Assembly (NCBI GenBank): GCA_944323625.1
Contig: CALUTD010000006.1
Location: 1 to 64,000 of the forward strand
Origin: Candidatus Gastranaerophilales bacterium
Lineage (GTDB): Bacteria; Cyanobacteriota; Vampirovibrionia; Gastranaerophilales; Gastranaerophilaceae
Length of the DNA stretch: 64,000 nucleotides
Direction: 5' to 3'
Part shown: one piece after another, positions 25,781 to 36,063 of the stretch
Numbering within the stretch: position 1 is the stretch's first letter
Layout: each line of letters opens with the position of its first letter
Position numbers and translations under genes: made by a program
The notes under the pieces: model-generated
Database searches by the model: none
Told to the model about the DNA's origin: nothing
Seen by the model: the letters and a program-made list of their open reading frames with translations, nothing else

Positions 25781-27193
25781 ATGAGTACAAATGCGCTTTT
25801 AATGCAGGCACAAATGCTTATAGATAATGAGCAGTATGACAGAGCTTATGAATTACTTGAAAATGCTTATGAAAAATTAAAAGATAATGAAGAGTATCTT
25901 GAAAAAACGGCACTTCTTGCCAAAACAATGGATAAACAAGAGGAAGCAGCTAAATATTGGGAAGAGCTTGTAGTTGTAAATCCGAATTCTTTAGTCGGAT
26001 ACTCCGAACTTTTAGACATTTATATACATAAAGATAATTATAAATATTATATTACACGTGCAAAGTATAAAATTCTTAACGAAAAAGTTACTCAATCAAT
26101 TGACGATTACAAAAAAGCTATATCTTCAACAAGTGATGAAAATGAAATTATAAATGCAAGATTTCTGCTTGCAAAAGCATACGAACATACAGGTAAAACT
26201 CAAAATGCAATTGATGAATACTACAGAATAATTGAACATAAAGATGACATTGCAATTTATCATAAATTAGCGGATTTATATGTTGAAATGAATGACCGTT
26301 TTTCTGCCATCAATGTCCTTGAGCGTGCCGTTAAGGCATTTCCCGGGGCAGATGACCTTGCAGAATATCTATGTGCTTTATATTTAAAAGAAGGGCGTTA
26401 CGATAAAGCGCTGGAGAATGCCCGCAGTGTATATGCAAAAGTTAAAGCACTGTTAATGCTCGGGAAAAATGATAAGGCTTTTGAACTCCTTTCAAAAAAT
26501 GAAGATACAACTAATGCAAATTATTATGCTCTTATGGCGGAATATTATTTTAATTTGAAACAATGGGATAAATGCAGTGAAAATATTGATAAATTTAATG
26601 AATTATCGCCTCAGAATCCTCTTGTATACCAAATGCGCGCACTTGTTTGTGATTCAAATGATGATTCATACGGATATCATTACAACATGGGAAAATGCTA
26701 TTCATATAAACAAGATTACGAATTGGCACTGGCTGAATATTTAAATGCGCACAGGTGTGATTCAAGTAAAAGTGAAGCAGTAAAAGAAATCATTAAAATA
26801 AATGAAGCTACGGGCGATAAGACAAGTCTTATGGAGTTTTATGAAAAACTTGCAAGGCAAGAACCCTATAATACTATTGCATTAAAAGGCTTAGGCGATA
26901 TATATGCCGATATGTATGAGTTTAGAAATGCACTTGAGTATTATAATAAATTAATAAAAATTAACCCCAACGCTTATGAAGTTTATCAAAAAATGGGCTT
27001 TTGTTATGAGAAAATAAAAGATACAAGTTCTGCAAAAGAATGTTATGAAAAATATCTTGCAAAAGCACCTTTATCTCCCGATACCGAAAAATTAAAAGAA
27101 AAAGTTTCCAAAATGGTTACAGATGGTAATTCTTTGTCTGATTCTTCAGAAGAAGGGTTTATCGATAAAATAATGAGATTTTTCGCGAAATAG
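25781..27193 (+). CDS. Tetratricopeptide repeat protein
   Basis: The 470-residue soluble protein is built of TPR units along nearly its whole length (for example YDRAYELLENAYEKLKDNEE near the start and NPNAYEVYQKMGFCYEKIKD near the end). TPRs form a helical scaffold for protein-protein contacts. No catalytic domain, signal peptide or FKG-like motif is present. AAGGAG precedes the ATG. It is a single gene between a pilin gene and a convergent glycosyltransferase, so a link with pilus assembly is possible but not shown. Confidence 0.85.
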   Translation: MSTNALLMQAQMLIDNEQYDRAYELLENAYEKLKDNEEYLEKTALLAKTMDKQEEAAKYWEELVVVNPNSLVGYSELLDIYIHKDNYKYYITRAKYKILNEKVTQSIDDYKKAISSTSDENEIINARFLLAKAYEHTGKTQNAIDEYYRIIEHKDDIAIYHKLADLYVEMNDRFSAINVLERAVKAFPGADDLAEYLCALYLKEGRYDKALENARSVYAKVKALLMLGKNDKAFELLSKNEDTTNANYYALMAEYYFNLKQWDKCSENIDKFNELSPQNPLVYQMRALVCDSNDDSYGYHYNMGKCYSYKQDYELALAEYLNAHRCDSSKSEAVKEIIKINEATGDKTSLMEFYEKLARQEPYNTIALKGLGDIYADMYEFRNALEYYNKLIKINPNAYEVYQKMGFCYEKIKDTSSAKECYEKYLAKAPLSPDTEKLKEKVSKMVTDGNSLSDSSEEGFIDKIMRFFAK

Positions 27194-27253
27194 TCTGTTC
27201 ACACAAAAAGTGAATTGCTGCTCAAAATAATAGACTACAGGCACAAATTCGGA

Positions 27254-28705
27254 TTAGTTAAGCTGTAAATTTTCTTTTTTATAGATACTGAAAACTTCCT
27301 GCTCCATAATTCCGCTTAAATTTTCTTTTTGAGTGGAGAAAACTTTTTGAAACCCCATATCTTCTTTTAGTTCATAATTATTTTGAACTATATAATACTT
27401 AGACTCTTCGGGAAACCCGGCTGTTGCCTGAGTATCTTCTTTATTAAAATTATAAAAAGTTAAATATTTTCCTGTTTGATATAAATATAATTTCTTATCG
27501 GGAATATAAGCACTCAAAGTTGTAAATGTGTATGGCAAACCGATTATAATAAATGTATCTTCACTGTTTAAGTTTTTTCTTATATATTCAGAAAGCTGCT
27601 TTGCCCCCGAAAAATTATACTTAATATCCATTCCTACTGAACCGTAAGAAGTTATAAAGCTTATTATAAACAATATACTTACAGTAAATTTTAAGAGTTT
27701 TTCTTTAGCAAAAACAGAATTATTTAAATTATTGTTCTTTATTACCCATAAACAAAATACCAAAATTAAAAAAGGAATAAAAACCTTTTGGTATGGTATA
27801 CCGCCAAACCAAAACTTATTTAAAACAGCAATTATATATACAAAGCCCCCAAAAAATGTTAAAAACATTTTTTTATCAAGAACAAATAATCGAAATAATA
27901 TAACAAAAAAAGAAAAATACAGGATTAAAGTTAAAATCGGAATATATGCCACTAAATTCCAGTATGTATACATAAATGTCATTATAGTATTACTTATGGA
28001 ATAACCTCTGTTTGTATAGTTGGTTATTATTTTATTTTCACCGGGTACACTGTAAAATAACAAAAGCATTACAAGAAAATATACTGCCAAAATTAAGGGC
28101 GGTATTAATTTTTTATAGTTTTTATTTTCAATACACTCTTTTAATTTTTCAATACCGAACAAAATAAACAGTATTGCACAAAACCCAAGCATTAATATAT
28201 GTGTTTGAGATAACAGTATCAATAAAATTGTGTAATTCCACGGCTTAGAAGTCCTTTGTGGATAAGCCTCTGCCAGTATAAATAAAAATAACGGTATAAG
28301 CGCATAATTTCTTGTTATTATTGGCAAATAATAAAGCATGCCGGCACTTAATACAAAAATTGTTTTAAAAAAATTACTAAAAGGTGATTTAAAAACAAAA
28401 TATACAACAGAAACAAAAACAAAAATTAAACTTATAATTTGAAGAGAAAATACATTAACCCCTAATTTAGAAAACGGAGTAACAATCAAATACCAAAGAA
28501 AAGGATGACCTTCAATTCTTGAAGTATTAAAAATTTCAAGGAAATTTAAATCTCTTGTTAAACACCATACCTGTGCTTCATCTCTCCATATTTCATGATG
28601 AAACATTGTAATTGTAGTGATTATAAAATATATAAACAATAAAACAATATTATACTTATTTTTCGAAACAAATTGTTTTACAGCTTCAATTCTATTCATA
28701 TCCAT
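27254..28705 (-). CDS. Polytopic GT-C glycosyltransferase-like membrane protein
   Basis: The 483-residue protein has about ten membrane helices. An acidic first periplasmic loop, HHEIWRDEAQVWCLTRD, followed by SRIEGHPFLWYLI, resembles family 39/83 lipid-linked sugar transferases such as ArnT. These move a sugar from a polyprenyl phosphate to a surface acceptor. The C-terminal soluble part is about 90 residues. It stands alone on the minus strand, convergent with the TPR gene. Donor and acceptor are unknown. Confidence 0.75.
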   Translation of the reverse strand: MDMNRIEAVKQFVSKNKYNIVLLFIYFIITTITMFHHEIWRDEAQVWCLTRDLNFLEIFNTSRIEGHPFLWYLIVTPFSKLGVNVFSLQIISLIFVFVSVVYFVFKSPFSNFFKTIFVLSAGMLYYLPIITRNYALIPLFLFILAEAYPQRTSKPWNYTILLILLSQTHILMLGFCAILFILFGIEKLKECIENKNYKKLIPPLILAVYFLVMLLLFYSVPGENKIITNYTNRGYSISNTIMTFMYTYWNLVAYIPILTLILYFSFFVILFRLFVLDKKMFLTFFGGFVYIIAVLNKFWFGGIPYQKVFIPFLILVFCLWVIKNNNLNNSVFAKEKLLKFTVSILFIISFITSYGSVGMDIKYNFSGAKQLSEYIRKNLNSEDTFIIIGLPYTFTTLSAYIPDKKLYLYQTGKYLTFYNFNKEDTQATAGFPEESKYYIVQNNYELKEDMGFQKVFSTQKENLSGIMEQEVFSIYKKENLQLN

Positions 28706-28792
28706 ACAAATATAATAATTTAAAAAAATTAAAATATCCTGTTTTTAGCAAAAATATACATTTTCAAACTTTAAACATATAAAGGCGAAATT

Positions 28793-29164
28793 ATGAAAAT
28801 AAGTTTGATAATAAATAATAATACGTGTTTTTCATCAAGAAAAACTTTTAAAAAAATGTTTAAAAAATGTTCATATTCAGGTGAACCCTTTACCGATAAC
28901 AGAAAAAAAACAATTGAACACATAATTCCTTCGATAAGAGAGGGGAAAAATGATTATGCAAATTATTTGGTCGTTGACGCACAATGGAACTCATTAAGAA
29001 GTGCAATGCCTTTAGGTGAATTTATTCAAAAATATCCCTTTGTCAAAAAAAATATAATCGATAATGTAAATCAACTTGAAGGAAAAGAAATAGAAGGAAT
29101 AATATGGTCTGACGAGGTTAAAAAAACATTAAAAAAAGAAATAGGGATTGATATATTTTCTTAA
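28793..29164 (+). CDS. Small HNH-like protein with CFSS N-terminal motif
   Basis: The 123-residue protein has KCSYSGEPF followed by KTIEHIIPSIREGKNDYANY and QWNSLRSAMPLGEFI, which follow the layout of an HNH nuclease. The CNxxK part is replaced by WNSLRS and only one Cys remains, so it cannot bind the usual four-Cys zinc and may be inactive or metal-free. CFSSRK at 12-17 resembles NFTSRK of the longer HNH-like protein at 14096. The two probably belong to one family. AAAGGCG precedes the ATG. Confidence 0.65.
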   Translation: MKISLIINNNTCFSSRKTFKKMFKKCSYSGEPFTDNRKKTIEHIIPSIREGKNDYANYLVVDAQWNSLRSAMPLGEFIQKYPFVKKNIIDNVNQLEGKEIEGIIWSDEVKKTLKKEIGIDIFS

Positions 29165-29228
29165 AGAATTGATGTATTTTATTTTCAATTGTGGTTTAAT
29201 GATTTAGTAAACAGTTAAGGGAGCATAT

Positions 29229-30500
29229 ATGAAATCACTGAATATAGGAATAATCGGCTTCGGAACGGTAGGAACAGGCGTTTATAATGTTTTAAAATCT
29301 TTTAAAAATATAAAAATTAAAAAGATTGCCGTTAAGAATATCAATAAAAAAAGAAATATTGAAAATTTTGATGAATCATTATTAACCTCAAATGCTTATG
29401 AATTGGCAAATGACCCTGAGATTGACGTAATAGTTGAAGTGGCAGGCGGACTAGACCCCGCATTTGATTTATTAAAAACAGCTATACAAAACGGAAAACA
29501 TATAGTTACGGCAAATAAAGAACTTTTAGCAAAAAAAGGAAGCGAATTATTTAAGCTTGCAAAAGAAAAAAAAGTTGTAATTCTTTATGAAGCTGCAGTT
29601 GCCGGGGGAATCCCAATAATTTTCCCTATAAAAACAATATTATGCGCTAATAAAATAAACAAAATAGCCGCAATACTTAACGGAACAACAAATTATATTT
29701 TAACAAAAATGGCGGAAAAAGAGCTGTCTTATGAAACAGCTCTAAAACAAGCGCAAGAACTCGGCTACGCAGAAACAGATCCTACAGGTGACGTTGAAGG
29801 CTTTGATGCTGCATACAAAATAGCCATACTTTCCACGATTTCCTTTAATAAAAAAGTTGACATAAATAAAATTTACAGAGAAGGAATAACAAAAATAACT
29901 TCTCAGGATATAAAATCGGCAAAAGAATTGGGTTATACAATAAAACTTATTGCAATGGGACAGTTGCTTGAAAACGGCGAAATTGATGTAAGAGTCCATC
30001 CTATGCTTGTTGCTAAAAAACACTTGCTTGCTAAAATAGACAATGCAACAAATTCGATAATGTTATCTGGGTATCCTGTCGGGGATTTAGTATTTACAGG
30101 CGCAGGCGCCGGTGCTGAACCCACTGCAAGTTCTGTTGTAGGTGATATTTTAGTTTTGGCTTCTGAACTCGAAACAACAGATATGCCGCTTCCTCAAACC
30201 GTTTGCAATCATAATGAATATGCAAAACAAATTCCTATAGGCGAAACTTATAACGAATATTATATTGCAATAAATGCAAGTAACAGTCCCGGAGTCATAG
30301 GGCTTATAGGTACTATATGCGGACAAAATAATATTAATATTTCAACAATCATGCAAAAAGGCATAAACAATGATAATACTGCAGAAATTGTTGTTATTAC
30401 GGAAAAAAGCAAAGAATCCGATGTGCAAAAAGCACTTGAGGAGCTTTTAAAATCAAATTGCATAAAAAATATAGATAACTTACTCAGAGTTATGAACTAG
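29229..30500 (+). CDS. hom: Homoserine dehydrogenase
   Basis: It reduces aspartate semialdehyde to homoserine with NAD(P)H for threonine and methionine synthesis. The 423-residue protein has the Rossmann GFGTVGTGVYNVL, the catalytic region ILNGTTNYILTKM and GYAETDPTGDVEGFDAAYK, and a C-terminal ACT domain (SNSPGVIGLIGTICGQ) that usually gives threonine feedback control. GGGAGC precedes the ATG. Threonine synthase follows nine bases later, so the two form an operon. Confidence 0.96.
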   Translation: MKSLNIGIIGFGTVGTGVYNVLKSFKNIKIKKIAVKNINKKRNIENFDESLLTSNAYELANDPEIDVIVEVAGGLDPAFDLLKTAIQNGKHIVTANKELLAKKGSELFKLAKEKKVVILYEAAVAGGIPIIFPIKTILCANKINKIAAILNGTTNYILTKMAEKELSYETALKQAQELGYAETDPTGDVEGFDAAYKIAILSTISFNKKVDINKIYREGITKITSQDIKSAKELGYTIKLIAMGQLLENGEIDVRVHPMLVAKKHLLAKIDNATNSIMLSGYPVGDLVFTGAGAGAEPTASSVVGDILVLASELETTDMPLPQTVCNHNEYAKQIPIGETYNEYYIAINASNSPGVIGLIGTICGQNNINISTIMQKGINNDNTAEIVVITEKSKESDVQKALEELLKSNCIKNIDNLLRVMN

Positions 30501-30509
30501 GAGGCATTA

Positions 30510-31577
30510 ATGGAAAAAAATCATTATCAGGGCTTAATTAACAAATACAGAGAATACCTTCCCGTAACGGATACAACCCCCGTTATTACATTGAATGAAG
30601 GTAATACTCCTTTAATAAAAGCTGATAATTTAGCAAAAAAAATAGGTTTAAAAGCAAATTTATACTTGAAATATGAAGGTGCAAACCCGACTGGCAGCTT
30701 TAAAGACCGCGGAATGACAATGGCCGTCACAAAGGCGGTTGAAGAAGGCTCTAAAGCAATTATATGCGCTTCAACCGGAAATACAAGTGCTGCTGCAGCG
30801 GCATATGGTGCAAAAGCAGGATTAAAAGTTTTTGTGCTTATTCCGGATGGATATATAGCACTGGGGAAACTCTCTCAAGCAATGATGTATGGGGCCGAAA
30901 TCATAGCTATTCAAGGAAATTTTGATGAAGCTCTTGAAATGGTTATTGAAATATCAAAAAATGCGCCGATTACACTGGTAAATTCAGTAAATCCATACAG
31001 AATTGAAGGCCAAAAAACAGGTGCATTTGAGATTATTGAGGCATTAGGTGATGCACCCGATTACCATTTTATACCTGTCGGAAATGCAGGAAATATAACA
31101 GCATATTTTAAAGGGTATGAAGAATTCTTTAAACTCGGGAAAATTACTCATCTACCGAAGATGATGGGCTATGAAGCAGAAGGAGCTGCAGCCATAGTAA
31201 GAGGTGAAAGAATTTTAAAACCTGAAACCATTGCGACGGCAATAAGAATTGGGAACCCCGCAAGTTGGAAATACGCAGAACGCGCAAGAGATTTATCTGA
31301 CGGAGTTATAGACTGCGTATCAGACCCTGAAATAATTGAAGCATATCAATTAATGCCTTCAACAGAAGGTATACTGGCGGAACCCGGCAGCGCCGCATCG
31401 GTTGCAGGCTTGATTAAAGCAAATAAACAAGGTTTAATTAAAGAAGGTTCAACCTGCGTTTGTATTTTGACGGGTAACGGATTAAAAGACCCTGACAGCG
31501 CTATAAAATACTCTCATTCAAACGTTAAAAAAACAAAAGCCGATTTACACGAAATTTTAAAAGTAATGAATATATAA
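30510..31577 (+). CDS. thrC: Threonine synthase
   Basis: This PLP enzyme converts O-phosphohomoserine to threonine. The 355-residue length matches the short bacterial class. The PLP lysine lies in [14 protein letters not shown], and the phosphate loop [16 protein letters not shown] and [15 protein letters not shown] are clear. It follows hom by nine bases with AGGAGG before the ATG, and a strong terminator ends the operon. No homoserine kinase gene is next to it. Confidence 0.96.
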   Translation: MEKNHYQGLINKYREYLPVTDTTPVITLNEGNTPLIKADNLAKKIGLKANLYLKYEGANPTGSFKDRGMTMAVTKAVEEGSKAIICASTGNTSAAAAAYGAKAGLKVFVLIPDGYIALGKLSQAMMYGAEIIAIQGNFDEALEMVIEISKNAPITLVNSVNPYRIEGQKTGAFEIIEALGDAPDYHFIPVGNAGNITAYFKGYEEFFKLGKITHLPKMMGYEAEGAAAIVRGERILKPETIATAIRIGNPASWKYAERARDLSDGVIDCVSDPEIIEAYQLMPSTEGILAEPGSAASVAGLIKANKQGLIKEGSTCVCILTGNGLKDPDSAIKYSHSNVKKTKADLHEILKVMNI

Positions 31578-31581
31578 AACT

Positions 31582-31610
31582 AAACGGAGAGAATAAACTC
31601 TCCGTTTTTT
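31582..31610. terminator. Terminator of hom-thrC, also facing the prepilin gene
   Basis: AAACGGAGAG with CTCTCCGTTT and a six-base loop, followed by TTTTTT. On the minus strand it can also serve the prepilin gene that ends at 31614. Confidence 0.9.
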
Positions 31611-31613
31611 ATA

Positions 31614-32368
31614 TTATAACTTATAAGGATAATCATCGTTAAATTCCCAGCCTGCATTTTCCAATATACGTGTACAGCTTTTTATTTCACCCCCGTCTTC
31701 ATAATCCCAAATATTTCTTACATACGTATTAAAAGTGGGAATAGTTTGGTCGTATGCAGATGAGTTATAACCGTTGCAATTGTTTTGCGTAGAACAAATT
31801 CCTTCCGTATAAAGATAAAATACAAAGATATCTCTGCATAGCTTATTTGGTCCTTTTTCTCCGTTAACATCATAATGTACTGTGTCTGAATAAGGAGATA
31901 TCCAAAATATTGAACCGTCATTTAAATAAACGGCAAATTTGTTGTCGCCATAACCGTAGGAATCAACTTCATTATAATAATTTATATTATCTGCTAAATT
32001 TTCGGTTTTTAAATAACTAATTTTATTTAAGAATCCTATACTTTCGAGCAATTCTTTTTCTTCTTCATAAGTACAATCTGTTGCCTCGCAATTAGTATTC
32101 ATTTCAAAGAATCTCATTCCGTTTTCAATTTCTGTAAGTCTGAACGCTTCTGACATGGTTGAATAAAATTTTTTCAATTTTGCCGCTGTTTCCGTTTTTT
32201 TGTGGTTTGCCATTATTACAGGTACCGTTATTGCGGCAATAATTCCTATAACAACGAGGGTGATTAATACTTCCGCAAGCGTAAAAGACTGAAACTTTAG
32301 AGAAAAACAGTTATTAAAATTTAATCTGTTTTTACCCCCCCCCTGTGGCGATTTAATGATTTATACAT
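31614..32368 (-). CDS. Prepilin-like protein with poly-G tract, frame OFF (copy 3)
   Basis: The ATG at 32368 has AAGGAG upstream. After eight codons it meets nine G and soon a stop. The prepilin frame (QS-FTLAEVLITLVVIGIIAA, then ITVPVIMANHKKTE and a globular part) is one base off. Ten or seven G would restore it, with a 28-residue leader. The C-terminus has VNGEKGPNKLCRDIF, a Cys and GWEFNDDYPYKL. The first 181 bases or so after the ribosome site are shared with copy 4 with one mismatch, while the rest has diverged. It faces the hom-thrC operon. Confidence 0.8.
32170..32350 (-). repeat. 181-bp block shared with prepilin copy 4
   Basis: It matches 39282-39462 with one difference (GCGGCA against GCAGCA in the + strand text). 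It covers the poly-G tract, leader and membrane helix up to AAKLKKF. Outside it the two genes diverge. Confidence 0.9.
32335..32343 (-). repeat. Poly-G tract of nine, coding strand (prepilin copy 3)
   Basis: Nine G on the coding strand. Gain of one or loss of two restores frame, the opposite direction from copies 1 and 2. Confidence 0.9.
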
Positions 32369-32567
32369 AGTTTTATCTCCTTTTTTAATTTATATTATAA
32401 TATATTCCAAATTTTTAACAAGTTATTCACATTATTAAAAGAATCGTTGTAAAAAGTTTTATGTTTAAATTTTAGGCTAATTTTTATCCCCTTCTAAATG
32501 GGAAAAGGTCAAATAAAAATTTAAAAATAGCATTTAAATTTTTTAATGTTAGAATAGGAATATAAAT

Positions 32568-32648
32568 GTCTGAGTGGCGAAATTGGTAGACGCGTACGAT
32601 TCAGGTTCGTATGGCTTAGCCATGTGGGTTCGAGTCCCATCTCGGACA
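32568..32648 (+). tRNA. tRNA-Leu (CAG)
   Basis: Acceptor GTCTGAG pairs with CTCGGAC (one G-T pair), discriminator A. GGTAGACGCG marks the D arm. The anticodon stem TACGA/TCGTA encloses TTCAGGT with anticodon CAG. The variable arm folds as TGGC-tta-GCCA, and the T arm is TGGGTTCGAGTCCCA. CCA is not encoded. Confidence 0.96.
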
Positions 32649-32666
32649 TTTTTTATATCAAAGAGT

Positions 32667-33056
32667 TTAAAGATAATCTTTAAATTCTTTTTTTATAACT
32701 TTATATCCGCAGCCTTCTATCATTTGTTTATTTTCAAAAATTTTCTTTACGGGATAATTACGGCAGATATTTGGTCTTTTATCATAAATTGCACATTGTG
32801 AGTCTTCTGTTATATATTTACAACAAAGTATAAGGTTACCGCTTTCATCTTTTCCAGTAATATAAAAATTTCTGTAATACGAAAAAAACAGACTCATAAA
32901 CTTAAGTTCTTTTTCGTTTTTCATTCCGTATGAGCGAACTTGAGTGCAGCATTTAGCGCATTTTTTACACTCTCCCTCTATTTGGTACTCAATTTTTTGA
33001 GGCACAAAATAAGATAAAAATTCAAAATATAACGATTTTATAAAATCTATAGACAT
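32667..33056 (-). CDS. YkgJ-family cysteine cluster protein
   Basis: The 129-residue protein carries the YkgJ signature: CKKCAKCC (about 30-37), then Cys residues in ILCCKY and QCAIYDKRPNICRNYP. These Cys probably bind zinc or an iron-sulfur cluster. The family's biochemical role is not settled. The start at 33056 is an ATG without a strong ribosome site. It lies between tRNA-Leu(CAG) and the divergent penicillin-binding protein gene. Confidence 0.85.
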   Translation of the reverse strand: MSIDFIKSLYFEFLSYFVPQKIEYQIEGECKKCAKCCTQVRSYGMKNEKELKFMSLFFSYYRNFYITGKDESGNLILCCKYITEDSQCAIYDKRPNICRNYPVKKIFENKQMIEGCGYKVIKKEFKDYL

Positions 33057-33131
33057 TTGTTTACAATTTGTTATTCGAAATTTATTTATTTGTTACAATT
33101 AACATAATTACATAAAAATTCGGAGAAAAAA

Positions 33132-35177
33132 ATGAGTTCTAAAAAAAGAAAAGGTTCTAATCCGTTTGTTACATTTATAAAAGTATTATTTATTATTGTT
33201 TTTGCAATAATTTTGGCAGGATATGCAGCAATAAAAATGTATTTGAATGATTTAGAACCTATTACTCAGTTGAATGATTATAACAGAAATATAGTTACTC
33301 AAATATATTCTTCAGATAACCATCTTATAAAAACATTCCAAACTTTTCATTATCAGGAAGCAACAATTGATGAAATTCCACAGTATTTGAAAGATGCTGT
33401 AATTTCAACCGAGGATAAAAACTTCTATTATCATGACGGTTATGACATATTTGGAATAGCACGCTCAATAATTGTAAACATAATAAACAAAAAAGCGACA
33501 CAAGGGGCAAGTACAATTACTCAGCAGCTTGCAAGAATACTATTTTTATCTAATGAAAAAACAATAACAAGAAAAATAAAAGAAATACAAGTTGCGGCAA
33601 GAATAGAAAAAACTCTTTCCAAAGATAAAATTTTAGAGATGTATCTTAATAATGTATACCTGGGGTCAGGAGCATACGGAGTTGCAGCTGCGGCATCAAC
33701 ATATTTTGACAAAAATCTTTCCGATTTAACTTTGGCGGAATGTGCGCTCATTGCAGGGCTTCCTCAGGCACCGTCAGTGTATTCTCCATACAAAAATATA
33801 GATCTTGCCGAAAAAAGACGAAATAAAGTTCTTAAAAGAATGTATATTATGAAAACAATTAATAAAGAACAGTATGAAAATGCACTAAATGAAAAAATTG
33901 TTTTAAGAAAAAATAAAGGAACATCAAGAACAAATGTTGCGCCATATTTTATAGACTATGTTTTAAAAGAACTTGAAGATTTGGGCTTTGATGAAACAGA
34001 AGTTTCTCAAGGCGGATATAAGATAATAACTACACTTGATTATGATGCACAAGTTGCTGCAAATGAAGCAATAGAAAAGACAATGAAGGCATGGAAGCTT
34101 ACGAAACCAAAACAACAGGCAGCACTATTTAGTTTTTCACCTGAAACCGGTGCAATTATTGCATATTGCGGAGGAAAGGACTATAGTGAAACTCAATATG
34201 ACAGGGTAACTCAAGCAATAAGACCGCCGGGTTCATCATTTAAACCTATTGTGTACGCGGCTGCAGTTCAAAAAGGTTATCTTCCGACAGATATAGTTGA
34301 AGATTCTCCCGTTACAATAGGTGATTGGAGCCCTCATAACTATGCAAACAAATATAAAGGCAAAATGCCGTTATACAAGGCTCTTGCCATTTCATCAAAT
34401 GTTGTTGCCGTAAAATTAATAAGAGAAATTGGTATAGACTCTGTCATAAATATGGCAAAATCTTTAGGGATTACAACTCCTTTGACAAAAGATTTCACAA
34501 TAGCTTTAGGTTCTAATGGTGTTAAACTCTATGATATGGTTGTTGTATACGGTAATTTTGCAAACGGCGGCTACAGGGTTAAACCTTATGCGATAGAAAG
34601 AATTGAAACCTCAAGAGGAAAAGTTATTTATCAGGCAAGAAGAACAAAAATAACAAAGGCTTTAGATCGTGATACTGCAGGTATTATGACTGGTATGCTC
34701 AAAAAAGTAATAACTTCCGGAACGGGAAGATCTGCAAATATTGACAGACCAATGGGCGGAAAAACCGGAACAACAAATGAAAACAAAGATGCTTGGTTTA
34801 TAGGATATACTCCATACCTTGTTACGGGTGTTTTCATGGGAAATGATGATAATACAAGTATAGGTCTAACAGGTGGCAGTGCACCGGCCAGGATTTGGAA
34901 AGAAATGATGAAGGTTGCCGTAAAAAAATATCCTGACACTGATTTTGACTACCCCGAAATTGATTTTACTTATACTTTATCTCTTCCGTCAGGAGAAACC
35001 ATAGATACTGAAGAAACAGGAGATTTAGAGTCTTCGGAAACCGACCAAAAACAACCTGATGCAAATGTACAAACAGACGGGCAAAATCAGGCTCAACCGG
35101 GCGGTAATAATAACGAGTTTAGCGCAATTCCGGTTCAATTAAATAACATTCCGTTTGATTTAAATCCAAATAACTAA
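33132..35177 (+). CDS. Class A penicillin-binding protein (PBP1A type)
   Basis: This bifunctional enzyme polymerises and cross-links peptidoglycan. After a basic N-terminus and one membrane helix (about 15-35) comes the GT51 transglycosylase, with EDKNFYYHDG and GASTITQQLAR. The transpeptidase has PPGSSFKP (SxxK), SSN in ALAISSNVVAVKL, and GGKTGTTNENKDAW (KTG). The 681 residues are typical, and the tail is a Gln/Asn/Pro-rich low-complexity stretch. CGGAGAAA precedes the ATG. It overlaps the convergent bioD by four bases. Confidence 0.95.
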   Translation: MSSKKRKGSNPFVTFIKVLFIIVFAIILAGYAAIKMYLNDLEPITQLNDYNRNIVTQIYSSDNHLIKTFQTFHYQEATIDEIPQYLKDAVISTEDKNFYYHDGYDIFGIARSIIVNIINKKATQGASTITQQLARILFLSNEKTITRKIKEIQVAARIEKTLSKDKILEMYLNNVYLGSGAYGVAAAASTYFDKNLSDLTLAECALIAGLPQAPSVYSPYKNIDLAEKRRNKVLKRMYIMKTINKEQYENALNEKIVLRKNKGTSRTNVAPYFIDYVLKELEDLGFDETEVSQGGYKIITTLDYDAQVAANEAIEKTMKAWKLTKPKQQAALFSFSPETGAIIAYCGGKDYSETQYDRVTQAIRPPGSSFKPIVYAAAVQKGYLPTDIVEDSPVTIGDWSPHNYANKYKGKMPLYKALAISSNVVAVKLIREIGIDSVINMAKSLGITTPLTKDFTIALGSNGVKLYDMVVVYGNFANGGYRVKPYAIERIETSRGKVIYQARRTKITKALDRDTAGIMTGMLKKVITSGTGRSANIDRPMGGKTGTTNENKDAWFIGYTPYLVTGVFMGNDDNTSIGLTGGSAPARIWKEMMKVAVKKYPDTDFDYPEIDFTYTLSLPSGETIDTEETGDLESSETDQKQPDANVQTDGQNQAQPGGNNNEFSAIPVQLNNIPFDLNPNN

Positions 35178-35890
35178 TCTTTATTAAGTTTGGGAATTTT
35201 CATTCTGAAAACATCTTCAAAGTCAATGCCGTTTAAAATTTCATCAATTAAGACATTGGCTTTGATACTGCTGCCTTTAAAATTTCTAATAAGTCCTATG
35301 ACTTTTGCATCGCTGTATTTTTCAATAAGTTCGGGGAAAAGCTTTATTTCGGGATTATCCGAATATACTGAAAATTTGTTTATAATAACACCTGCGACAT
35401 CAAGCCCTGCCGTTTTGGCTGTATTAAGTTCATTAAGATATTTGTTTATATTCTCGGCTTGCGGAGTAATTATAAATAATACCGGAAGGTTAAGCAATAT
35501 TGGGATATTAAAAGAGAAAAAACTGTCTTTTAAAGGAGTCATAAGTCCTCCTGCCGCTTCAATCAAAAGAGTATCTGTTTGCCTTGAAAGTATTGTATAA
35601 TCTCTTAAAATATCTTCTTTTGTTATATTTATATTTTCAAATTCACATGCAATTGAAGGTATTGTTTTGGATTTAAACATATAAGTACAATGAGTTGTTA
35701 TATAAGGGTCAACCATTTTTACAAAGGTTAAATCGGGGGATATAAGAAATTTGCCTTTATCTATAGCACCTGTTTCTATGGGTTTATATACTCCGGCGTT
35801 GTATCCTAACGACTGCATAACAGCCGCAATTCCCGCAGAAATTACTGTTTTACCGTTCCCTTTATCCGTACTTGTTACATAAATATTCAT
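35174..35890 (-). CDS. bioD: Dethiobiotin synthetase
   Basis: BioD closes the ureido ring of dethiobiotin from diaminopelargonic acid, carbon dioxide and ATP. The 238-residue protein has the variant P-loop TSTDKGNGKTVISAG, the substrate lysine in GVYKPIETG, and IEAAGGLMTPL. No other biotin gene is in the window, so the rest of the pathway must be elsewhere. It is convergent with the PBP gene, overlapping by four bases. Confidence 0.93.
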   Translation of the reverse strand: MNIYVTSTDKGNGKTVISAGIAAVMQSLGYNAGVYKPIETGAIDKGKFLISPDLTFVKMVDPYITTHCTYMFKSKTIPSIACEFENINITKEDILRDYTILSRQTDTLLIEAAGGLMTPLKDSFFSFNIPILLNLPVLFIITPQAENINKYLNELNTAKTAGLDVAGVIINKFSVYSDNPEIKLFPELIEKYSDAKVIGLIRNFKGSSIKANVLIDEILNGIDFEDVFRMKIPKLNKD

Positions 35891-36063
35891 ATTCGAATTA
35901 TATCAAAATTTTTTTTTAATTCTACCTTCATAAGGTTGAAAATGTAAAAATATTAATTAAATATAAATTTTTTTAATTTTTATTAAAAAACACATTAAAC
36001 TAAGAATATGAATAATACGAATGAAAAAATTTGTTTTATTTTTTATGAAAAGAGGTGTTCTAA